From NCBI GenBank assembly GCA_947624765.1, contig CANQLS010000111.1, positions 1-5,268 of the forward strand: a stretch of DNA of 5,268 nt. Reading direction: 5' to 3'. The first letter of the stretch is position 1; every line of letters starts with the position of its first letter. Shown here in pieces: positions 1 to 5,260 of the stretch. A program made the translations under genes and the position numbers. The notes beneath the pieces were generated by a model. The model was not told the origin of the DNA. It saw nothing but the letters and a program-made list of their open reading frames with translations, and did no database searches. Origin of the DNA: an uncultured Clostridia bacterium (GTDB lineage Bacteria; Bacillota; Clostridia; TANB77; UBA1234).

Positions 1-1514
1 CCTCCCGAATGGTTACCAACCAACAAGTTAAACTCTTCTGGCCAATAACAATTTTCTATATAGTGCGTTCCATATCCCGTTTTTGAGCCTAAAACTCCTC
101 CTTTTTTACCGGTAGATTCTATTTCTCCAACAGAATAACAATTAATAATTTTACCATAAGAAGGTTCATATATATGGGCAAACTGTCCCTCAATTCCTCC
201 TGTTAGACTTCCTCCTGTTATTTTTCCAAAATTGCAACAATTAATTCTTTCTTTTGTATCTCCTTGGTCATGTCCTACAATTCCCCCTACAGCACATTTC
301 CCGTCCATTGGGACTATTACATCACCATAATTAATACAATTTATAATTTTTAGCCATCCATATCCTACTATCCCACCGGTACTATTCAAACCTTCTCCGG
401 CTACTTCTCCATAATTGACACTATTTACTATAACACTCCATTCCCCTGCTAATCCGCCTATATATCCTTCTCCAAAAACTTTTCCATAATTTCTACTTTC
501 TGTGATAGTTCCATCAATTCCCATAATCCCACCAACGCCTGTGTTTCCTTTTATATTTCCATAATTTTCGCAATTGCTTATAGTACCATATCTCCCAACT
601 AAGCCCCCTACATAATTTCCAGTTGATTGGATATTAACTCTTGTTATGCAATCATAAACTGTACCATTGATTCCTGCTATTCCCCCACAATAATCTCCTT
701 CACATACAATTTCTCCTATTACTTCTAGTTTTTTTACAGTACCTCCCAATTGGCTAAATAATCCGCCATGGTCTGCCGCGTGTTCATATAAATTTTGAAT
801 GGCATTGCCTTTACCATCAAATGTTCCATTGAAATTTTTTATTTGCAAAAAGCCGATACAACCTTCTTCTTTTTTCGTTAATTCTGTTCGAATATCTTCT
901 ATGATAGTATCTTGATTCAAATCTCCATATTTCTCTGTTTGATAATCGTTATACGAAAATATCGATTGAAAATCCAATGTTTTCGTTAGCTCTATATACT
1001 TTTTATTAAAAGTATTCTTCTCCAGGCCTAGCTCTGCATTTCCCTCATCCGACATGATAGCAACTGCCACCAAATCCTCTATGCAGTTAATTCGATATGG
1101 TTTTTCTTCGCTTCCATCATACTTTCCATTCTTCGTAATATCTCCGGCATATTCATCTTCTATCTCTTCGATTGGTCCTTCAATAACGCCATCTTTGTCT
1201 ACAAGATAATATCTTTCACTGGTTTGAAATTGCACAGCAAATTTATCACTGTCTGCAAAAACCGTTGTTTGTTCTATGCCAACTACATTGTCCAATGCCT
1301 TTTCTAATGTTTCTTCATTAAAACTATTTATTTCTCTTTTGGCTTGTACCGTAGCTGCACTCACCCATTCCTTTTCTGTTGCTATCTCTTGCGCTATCTT
1401 CGCTTCTCTTGCTTTCTCTATCACGCCATTCACGCCAAAAATTGTAATCACTGCTAATATAATAATGACAATAATGGTGATGATTAATGCTATCAATGAA
1501 ATTCCTTTTTTCAT
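1..1514 (-). CDS. GLUG-repeat surface protein with prepilin-like N-terminus (3' partial)
   Basis: The frame is open from the ATG at 1514 to the left edge, giving 504 residues with the C-terminus missing. The start is set by a GGGAG ribosome site at 1523-1527, 8 nt upstream. Residues 1-27 form a type IV prepilin-like leader, K-K-G then ISLIAL and a long Ile/Val/Leu membrane segment; the usual Glu at +5 is replaced by Ala. Residues 30-60 are a charged helix. From about residue 225 (FNGTFDGKGN) a parallel beta-helix begins, with eight GG-I/L/V-x-G turns near residues 277, 303, 328, 353, 380, 410, 439 and 472. Most turns are followed by an N-C-x-N-Y-G or similar motif. This matches the GLUG motif family, seen in bacterial surface proteins. 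The protein is probably exported, membrane-anchored or pilus-associated, with the helix outside the cell; ligand unknown. It is the intact paralogue of the broken gene at 1897-3352, with its own promoter and leader. Family call is firm; function is inference. Confidence 0.85.
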   Translation of the reverse strand, partial: MKKGISLIALIITIIVIIILAVITIFGVNGVIEKAREAKIAQEIATEKEWVSAATVQAKREINSFNEETLEKALDNVVGIEQTTVFADSDKFAVQFQTSERYYLVDKDGVIEGPIEEIEDEYAGDITKNGKYDGSEEKPYRINCIEDLVAVAIMSDEGNAELGLEKNTFNKKYIELTKTLDFQSIFSYNDYQTEKYGDLNQDTIIEDIRTELTKKEEGCIGFLQIKNFNGTFDGKGNAIQNLYEHAADHGGLFSQLGGTVKKLEVIGEIVCEGDYCGGIAGINGTVYDCITRVNIQSTGNYVGGLVGRYGTISNCENYGNIKGNTGVGGIMGIDGTITESRNYGKVFGEGYIGGLAGEWSVIVNSVNYGEVAGEGLNSTGGIVGYGWLKIINCINYGDVIVPMDGKCAVGGIVGHDQGDTKERINCCNFGKITGGSLTGGIEGQFAHIYEPSYGKIINCYSVGEIESTGKKGGVLGSKTGYGTHYIENCYWPEEFNLLVGNHSG

Positions 1515-1533
1515 GTGTTTTTCTCCCTTCTAT

Positions 1534-1550
1534 GGCGGCCACTGGCCACC
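1534..1550 (-). promoter_or_regulatory. GC-rich hairpin just upstream of the ribosome binding site
   Basis: On the minus strand this is GGTGGCC-AGT-GGCCGCC, a 7-bp stem with a 3-nt loop and one U-G wobble. In the other copy (3403-3419) the wobble is a Watson-Crick pair, so pairing is kept. Its base lies about 7 nt from the GGGAG ribosome site, so folding could affect translation. No U-run follows on the minus strand, so it is not an intrinsic terminator for this gene. Confidence 0.55.
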
Positions 1551-1555
1551 GCTAC

Positions 1556-1592
1556 ACGTTTTTCACAATTTTCAAACAAACGACAAAAACGT
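1556..1592 (-). other. Long-loop stem in leader, copy 1
   Basis: ACGTTTTT at 1556-1563 pairs perfectly with AAAAACGT at 1585-1592 across a 21-nt loop. The same stem is at 3425-3461 in the second leader. It is AT-rich, so stability is modest. The pairing is seen directly; a role in the RNA is inference. Confidence 0.35.
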
Positions 1593-1700
1593 AACAAACA
1601 ATAAATAGCAAATGATATTTTTATAATTAGTCGCCAAACTATCGTCTGTGCCAATTATTCATCATTCTCTATTCATTATTCATTACGTTTTTAATAAGTT

Positions 1701-1781
1701 TTATTCTGAATTATTAATTTTAATTAAAACAAATGTGTGTGTGTGTGTGTGCAGAACCGCAACGGTTTCAGCGTTTCTCAT
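1701..1781 (-). CDS. Candidate leader peptide, copy 1 (26 aa, His-Thr repeat)
   Basis: A short ORF lies inside the 5' leader of the GLUG gene. It starts MRNAETVAVL, continues with three His-Thr pairs encoded by the (CA)9 tract, and ends FVLIKINNSE. A GAGGAG ribosome site sits at 1792-1797, 10 nt before the ATG, and the ATG lies about 30 nt downstream of the predicted transcription start. A longer in-frame ATG at 1820 overlaps the -10 box and is unlikely to be used. The second leader carries a matching ORF (3589-3654) whose ATG aligns with this one, and homology between the leaders begins there. No known family is assigned. The stop is about 185 nt before the GLUG start, so it might be a regulatory leader peptide. 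It could also be a chance reading of a non-coding repeat. Confidence 0.4.
   Translation of the reverse strand: MRNAETVAVLHTHTHTFVLIKINNSE
1734..1751. repeat. (TG)9 / (CA)9 dinucleotide microsatellite
   Basis: Nine perfect TG units on the plus strand. The other leader has eleven at 3603-3624. Such tracts are slippage-prone and uncommon in bacteria. This one lies within the candidate leader peptide, where nine units (a multiple of three) keep the frame open into FVLIKINNSE. Confidence 0.95.
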
Positions 1782-1818
1782 TGCCTTTTCTCTCCTCGTT
1801 TTCAGAATCTCTACCATC

Positions 1819-1847
1819 ATTGTATCAATTTCTATTTTCCATGACAA
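1819..1847 (-). promoter_or_regulatory. Sigma-A promoter for copy-1 leader and GLUG gene
   Basis: TTGTCA (1842-1847), a 17-nt spacer, then TACAAT (1819-1824), each box matching five of six consensus positions. Transcription would start near 1812, giving a leader of about 300 nt before the GLUG ATG at 1514. It sits directly after the weak terminator of the upstream gene, fitting a transcription-unit boundary. Confidence 0.6.
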
Positions 1848-1858
1848 GAGAAAATTTC

Positions 1859-1895
1859 AAAAACAATATCTTGTTAAGCAATGCTTCTATTGCTT
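1859..1895 (-). terminator. Weak intrinsic terminator after the broken GLUG gene
   Basis: One base after the stop codon, the minus strand reads AAGCAAT, a 6-nt loop, ATTGCTT (7-bp perfect stem, 1876-1895). A second small stem AACAA-gata-TTGTT (1862-1875) follows, running into a short T-run. The stems are AT-rich, so termination may be partial. A promoter follows within 15 bases. Confidence 0.4.
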
Positions 1896-1896
1896 T

Positions 1897-3352
1897 CTAG
1901 TCATTTAGCAATATTGGATAGCCCTCTTCATTTATTGTCCATGATTTCCAATTTTCTGCTGTATCTCCATTTTGAATAATATATTTGTTTAGTTCTTCAA
2001 TCACGTCATTCGCTTCTTCTTTTTGAAATGCCGTTGCATCAGATATATTTAATCCCGAATTACTTTGTTGTAAATAATAATCATGATTAAATATAATGAT
2101 ACCTCCACCAAATTTAGGAGCTATATCATATCCATTTTTGTCAGGTGCTATTATTTCACCATTATTCACACAATTTGATATGATTTTAGTGCCCTCTGCC
2201 CAATCACCTCCTAGTATTCCACCAGCCACATGATAGGAGGTAATTCTGCCTATGTTATAACAATTGCTTACATTCAATGTTCCACCCCCTCTGAATTCTC
2301 CGATTATTCCTCCAGCACCTGTAGTCATTGTGAGACTTCCTGTATAACTTATTGAACCCTCATTATAACAATTAATAATATTTAAGTTTCCCCCCGAGCC
2401 TCCTACGATTCCACCAGCACCTTGATAAGCAGATTCTACAGAGCTAGAAACATTACATTTATTATAACAGTTTTCAAAATTACCGTGGGCCATAAGCCAA
2501 AAAAGCACCAGCACTACGTTCCAATGATATTACATCTCCTGTAATTCCCAGATTTTTCACCGTCAACACAGGATATGGATGAGCATTGATAAACAAACCA
2601 GCCTCCTTAGTGTTATAAATATATATATTTCTAATTTCATTTTTATTTCCATCTAATGTTCCACCAAAATTATATATAGGTCTAAAACCTATACAACCTT
2701 CTTCTGTTTTCGTTAATTCTGTTTTAATATCTTCAACTAACGTATCTTTATTAAAATCTCCATATTTTTCAGTAGTATAATCGTTATATGATAATATTGA
2801 TTTAAAGTCTAATGTCCTTACTAATTCTATATATTTTCCTTTAAGAGTAGTGTTTGCCAATCCTAATTCTTCATTTCCATCATTTGTCATGATTGAAAAT
2901 GCTACTAAATCTTCGATACAATTAATTTGATATGGTTTTTCTTCGCTTCCATCATACTTTCCATTCTTCGTAATATCTCCGGCATATTCATCTACTATTT
3001 TTTCGATTGGTCCTTCAATAACGCCATCTTTGTCTACAAGATAATATCTTTCACTGGTTTGAAATTGCACAGCTAACTTATCACTATCAGCAAAAACCGT
3101 TGTTTGTTCTATGCCAACTACATTGTCCAATGCCTTTTCTAATGTTTCTTCATTAAAACTATTTATTTCTCTTTTGGCTTGTACCGTAGCCGCACTTACC
3201 CATTCTTTTTCTGTTGCTATCTCTTGTGCTATCTTCGCTTCTCTTGCTTTTTCAATTACTCCATTCACGCCAAAAATCGTAATCACGGCTAAAATTATTA
3301 TCACTATTATTGTTATAATAAGTGCTATCAATGAAATTCCTTTTTGTTTCAT
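1897..3352 (-). pseudogene. GLUG-repeat surface protein, frameshifted paralogue
   Basis: This is a second copy of the gene at 1-1514, split into two frames. The first runs from ATG 3352 and stops just after GAFLAYG, at about 2480. The second continues at once with NFENCYN and ends at 1897. Removing one C from the GGCCCAC run near 2485-2490 joins them into a protein of about 484 residues and restores the motif GAFLAYG-H-GNFENCYN. The start is chosen because a GGGAA ribosome site lies 8 nt upstream, matching the paralogue; ATG 3367 and TTG 3385 are in-frame alternatives. Domains: prepilin-like leader MKQKG-ISLIAL with a membrane segment, charged helix, beta-helix with fewer GG-I-x-G turns than the paralogue, then a tail ending EGYPILLND. 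The N-terminal 140 residues are nearly identical to the paralogue. It is either a real inactivation or a one-base sequence error; phase variation is possible. Confidence 0.8.
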
Positions 3353-3402
3353 GTCTCTTTTTCCCATTTCCTCTTTCCAAAGCAATTATCGATATTTTTT
3401 AT

Positions 3403-3419
3403 GGCGGCCACTGGCCGCC
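3403..3419 (-). promoter_or_regulatory. GC-rich perfect hairpin in leader, copy 2
   Basis: GGCGGCC-AGT-GGCCGCC on the minus strand, a perfect 7-bp stem with a 3-nt loop. It stands out sharply in AT-rich DNA. It is further from the ribosome site than in copy 1 (about 38 nt) and is not followed by a U-run on the minus strand. Confidence 0.5.
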
Positions 3420-3424
3420 GCTAC

Positions 3425-3461
3425 ACGTTTTTCACAATTTTCAAATAAACGACAAAAACGT
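3425..3461 (-). other. Long-loop stem in leader, copy 2
   Basis: ACGTTTTT (3425-3432) pairs with AAAAACGT (3454-3461) over a 21-nt loop, as in copy 1. The single base difference between copies in this element lies in the loop (C in copy 1, T here), leaving the stem intact. Confidence 0.35.
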
Positions 3462-3588
3462 AACAAACAATAAATAGCAAATGATATTTTTATAATTAGT
3501 TGCCAAACTATCGTCTGTGCCAATTATTCACCATTCTCTATTCATTATTCATTACGTTTTTAATAAGTTTTATTCTGAATTATTAATT

Positions 3589-3654
3589 TTAATTAAAACA
3601 AATGTGTGTGTGTGTGTGTGTGTGTAGAACCGCAACGGTTTCAGGGTTGTTCAT
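3589..3654 (-). CDS. Candidate leader peptide, copy 2 (21 aa, His-Thr repeat)
   Basis: The ORF starts MNNPETVAVL, continues with His-Thr repeats encoded by (CA)11, and ends HICFN before TAA. A GGAAAGGA ribosome site lies about 6-7 nt before the ATG, and the predicted transcription start is about 50 nt upstream. It aligns with the copy-1 peptide from the ATG (15 of the first 18 bases identical). Because it has eleven CA units rather than nine, the frame after the tract differs and the peptide ends early; twelve units would restore the FVLIKINNSE ending. No known family is assigned. It could be a translated regulatory leader or a by-product of a non-coding repeat. Confidence 0.42.
   Translation of the reverse strand: MNNPETVAVLHTHTHTHICFN
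3603..3624. repeat. (TG)11 / (CA)11 dinucleotide microsatellite
   Basis: Eleven perfect TG units on the plus strand against nine in the other leader. The length difference of 4 nt accounts for the whole size difference between the two leader blocks. Confidence 0.95.
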
Positions 3655-3669
3655 TTTTTATTCCTTTCC

Positions 3670-3687
3670 ATGTTTGATAATAAACAT
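3670..3687. promoter_or_regulatory. Inverted repeat between promoter and leader peptide
   Basis: ATGTTT-gataat-AAACAT, 6-bp perfect arms around a 6-base centre. It lies about 17-34 nt downstream of the predicted transcription start and just before the small ORF. It could be an operator or a weak RNA stem. AT-rich inverted repeats of this size also arise by chance. Confidence 0.2.
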
Positions 3688-3710
3688 ATACATTATTTTA
3701 TGATAAATTT

Positions 3711-3739
3711 ATTTTATATAACTTAATTTTCGTTGTCAA
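3711..3739 (-). promoter_or_regulatory. Sigma-A promoter for copy-2 leader and GLUG gene
   Basis: A perfect TTGACA (3734-3739), a 17-nt spacer, then TAAAAT (3711-3716). The start of transcription would be near 3704, giving a leader of about 350 nt before ATG 3352. It lies in the ATPase-GLUG intergenic region. I see no convincing terminator after the ATPase stop at 3806, so some read-through from the ATPase is possible. Confidence 0.7.
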
Positions 3740-3805
3740 TGCAAATTATTAAAATATTGCTAGATAACGACTTTAATGCCACTGATTATATTTTTACAAA
3801 TACTT

Positions 3806-5047
3806 TTATAAATTTAAACTATTTTCATCTAACAAAAAATTAAATAATCCGATTATAATTATTCCATTTTCATCTCTTCTTGGCTTCACATCATCTTTTA
3901 CAATAATTATTTTTTTAAATACATCATTCACATTTAATAACGACCTTTTTTCTTGCTTTGATTTTTCTTCATTATTCATATCAAGCACTGATTGAATATA
4001 ATATTTATTATCTCCTTGCGTTGCAATAAAATCAATTTCGTATTTTTTTATAGCACTATTGTCATAAGACTCTACAACTCCAACATCAACGTTATATCCA
4101 CGTATTTTCAATTCATTATAAATAATATTTTCCATTATATGACTTTCCTCAGTTTGCCTAAAATTTAATCTTGCATTTCTCAAGCCAATATCTTCAAAAT
4201 AATATTTCTGAGGTGCATTTATATATCTTTTTCCTTTTATATCATATCTTTTAACTTTACTAATTAAAAATGAATCTTCAAAATAATTAATATATCTACT
4301 TATAGTTTTATCACTTATATTTTTATTCTTTTCGCTTTTAAAAGTATTAGCTAATTTTAAAGGATTAGTAAGAGAACCCACAGAAGATGATAATATATCT
4401 AATAATTCATCTATTTCTTCTCTATTTTTTATTTTGCTATGCCTTTCAAGTATATCTGAAATATATACTTTTTCAAAAAGCGATTTTACATAGTCTTCTT
4501 TCTTCTTTTTCGTATCACAACTCAAGATAAAAGGCATACCTCCATAATTATAGTAATCATCCCAAGCTTGATATATTGTACCTTTATATGCTGAAACAAA
4601 TTCTTTAAAACTTAACGGATAAATATGTACTTCATCTCCTCTTCCTCTAAATTCTGTTATTACATCCGTCGATAAAAATTTAGAATTACTTCCAGTAACA
4701 TAAACATCAGCATTTTTAATATGCATCAAACTATTTAAAACATCTTCAAATTCGCTCATTAATTGAACTTCATCAATTAGAATATAATATTGATTTTCAT
4801 CAATAATTTTTTCTTTAACATATTTCAACATATTATCCGGATTTCTTAATTCTTTATTTGTTCTATCATCTAATGCAACATCTATAATATGTGATTTATC
4901 TATTCCCTTATCGAGTAAATATCTATAAAATATATTAAATAGCAAATAAGATTTGCCTGCTCTTCTTAAGCCTGTTATTATTTTTATAAGCCCATTATTT
5001 TCTCTGCTTATTAATTCATTTAAATAATGATCTCGTTTTATCTCCAT
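3806..5047 (-). CDS. AAA_14/DUF4143-family ATPase
   Basis: A complete 413-residue protein, typical of this family's length. Residues 1-150 are a P-loop ATPase domain: Walker A GLRRAGKS (26-33), Walker B YYILIDEVQ with D92 and E93, a sensor-like TGSNSKFLS (118-126), an R-GRG segment (134-137) and the family signature YPLSFKEF (143-150). YGGMP at 168-172 marks the middle region, followed by a helical, winged-helix-like part with YFEDIGLRNAR (283-293). The C-terminal DUF4143 part has a restriction-fold-like pattern: E306, N311-E312, E337-IDF, then YYIQ (349-352), with Gln where active nucleases often have Lys. The biochemical role of the family is not established; the proteins are cytoplasmic and common in multiple copies in gut anaerobes. 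The ATG follows an AGGAGGAGGA ribosome site by 7 nt. It has its own promoter and no visible functional link to the surface genes. Confidence 0.92.
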   Translation of the reverse strand: MEIKRDHYLNELISRENNGLIKIITGLRRAGKSYLLFNIFYRYLLDKGIDKSHIIDVALDDRTNKELRNPDNMLKYVKEKIIDENQYYILIDEVQLMSEFEDVLNSLMHIKNADVYVTGSNSKFLSTDVITEFRGRGDEVHIYPLSFKEFVSAYKGTIYQAWDDYYNYGGMPFILSCDTKKKKEDYVKSLFEKVYISDILERHSKIKNREEIDELLDILSSSVGSLTNPLKLANTFKSEKNKNISDKTISRYINYFEDSFLISKVKRYDIKGKRYINAPQKYYFEDIGLRNARLNFRQTEESHIMENIIYNELKIRGYNVDVGVVESYDNSAIKKYEIDFIATQGDNKYYIQSVLDMNNEEKSKQEKRSLLNVNDVFKKIIIVKDDVKPRRDENGIIIIGLFNFLLDENSLNL

Positions 5048-5054
5048 TTTTCAA

Positions 5055-5064
5055 TCCTCCTCCT
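5055..5064 (-). promoter_or_regulatory. Strong ribosome binding site of the ATPase
   Basis: AGGAGGAGGA, near-perfect complementarity to the 16S rRNA 3' end, 7 nt before ATG 5047. It fixes the start. It lies almost at the predicted 5' end of the mRNA. Confidence 0.85.
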
Positions 5065-5071
5065 ATAAATT

Positions 5072-5100
5072 ATTATATTAGAAATTTTCATATTTGTCAA
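5072..5100 (-). promoter_or_regulatory. Consensus sigma-A promoter of the ATPase
   Basis: A perfect TTGACA (5095-5100), a 17-nt spacer and a perfect TATAAT (5072-5077). Transcription would start near 5065, so the 5' untranslated region is only about 18 nt and is nearly all ribosome site. Nothing in the sequence suggests weak expression unless a repressor acts here. Confidence 0.88.
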
Positions 5101-5106
5101 ATGAAT

Positions 5107-5185
5107 TATGCCGAATTTTTATAGTTTTCTTATGCTTTTCGTCATAATGTTGCGCAATTTTATGATTTTTACGCCGAATTTTTAT
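5107..5185. repeat. Pair of TAYGCCGAATTTTTAT direct repeats upstream of the ATPase
   Basis: The 16-base units at 5107-5122 and 5170-5185 differ at one base and are 63 bp apart, about six helical turns. An inverted, imperfect partner (TTCGGTGTA) follows at 5201-5209. They lie directly upstream of the ATPase -35 box, so they could bind a regulator. Confidence 0.5.
5142..5165. promoter_or_regulatory. 24-bp dyad centred on TTGCGCAA
   Basis: TCATAA and TTATGA arms flank the 8-bp palindrome TTGCGCAA; 20 of 24 positions are symmetric. It lies between the two 16-base repeats and about 42 bp upstream of the ATPase -35 box. It could be an operator for a dimeric regulator. No protein is known from the window. 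Confidence 0.35.
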
Positions 5186-5239
5186 TGATTACTTGCATTT
5201 TTCGGTGTATAAAATTTATCTTTATTTTTTATTTTTGAG

Positions 5240-5260
5240 GGTGTCCTGAAATAGAACACC
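5240..5260 (-). other. Hairpin at right edge
   Basis: On the minus strand GGTGTTCT and AGGACACC form an 8-bp stem with one G-U wobble and a 5-nt loop. An A-rich, not T-rich, tract follows on the minus strand, so it does not read as an intrinsic terminator. It might be the end of a mobile element or an RNA structure of a gene beyond the window. The rest of 5186-5268 holds only AT-rich sequence with no gene I can support. Confidence 0.3.

Larger units (their letters stand above)
1532..1771 (-). repeat. Conserved leader block, copy 1 (5' UTR of the GLUG gene)
   Basis: This 240-base block matches 3401-3644 with only five or so substitutions, all transitions, plus two extra TG units in the other copy (hand alignment). 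It fills most of the 5' untranslated region of the gene starting at 1514. On the minus strand it holds, in order: the body of a small ORF, a (CA)9 tract, an AT-rich stretch, degenerate ATGAATA-like repeats (1651-1686), an 8-bp stem with a 21-nt loop, and a GC-rich hairpin. The two ends are not inverted repeats of each other, so it does not look like a simple MITE. It could be a regulatory leader or a dispersed repeat. Confidence 0.8.
3401..3644 (-). repeat. Conserved leader block, copy 2 (5' UTR of the broken GLUG gene)
   Basis: This 244-base block is the counterpart of 1532-1771 and differs by about five transitions and two extra TG units. It lies between a strong promoter and the ribosome site of the gene starting at 3352. 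The stretch between the block and the start codon is 48 nt here but only 17 nt in copy 1, so the block edge is sharp. Degenerate ATGAATA-like units sit at 3520-3555. Confidence 0.8.

Noticed and set aside
1324..1542. Minus-strand 72-residue ORF in another frame of the same block
   Set aside because: It overlaps the GLUG gene out of frame, crosses its ribosome site, has biased composition and is not preserved intact in the second copy.
1276..1608. Plus-strand ORF antisense to the GLUG gene N-terminus, with a lookalike at 3111-3473
   Set aside because: It is an antisense shadow of the conserved prepilin-like coding block. Its apparent conservation comes from the duplication, and substitutions between copies follow the minus-strand reading frame (membrane-segment changes are silent there).
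1625..1652. Two TTGGC(A/G) hexamers 17 bp apart beside a TATAAA as an internal promoter
   Set aside because: Neither hexamer has an acceptable 16-18 nt spacing to a good -10 box, and better promoters exist upstream of each leader.
1653..1686. ATTCATTATTCATT-type repeats as a CRISPR array
   Set aside because: The units are about 7 nt, degenerate and without spacers, so this is simple AT-rich repetition.
1532..1771. MITE or insertion-sequence interpretation of the leader block
   Set aside because: The ends are not inverted repeats and no target-site duplication is seen. A dispersed repeat without such ends remains possible.
1648..1908. Plus-strand ORF with a Cys-Val repeat
   Set aside because: It reads the TG microsatellite and AT-rich leader backwards, lacks a good ribosome site, and the different TG number breaks any equivalent in the second leader.
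3401..3644. Cyclic di-GMP or other known riboswitch in the leader
   Set aside because: Clostridial pilin-like genes sometimes have such riboswitches, but I could not match the conserved core motifs. A covariance-model search would settle it.
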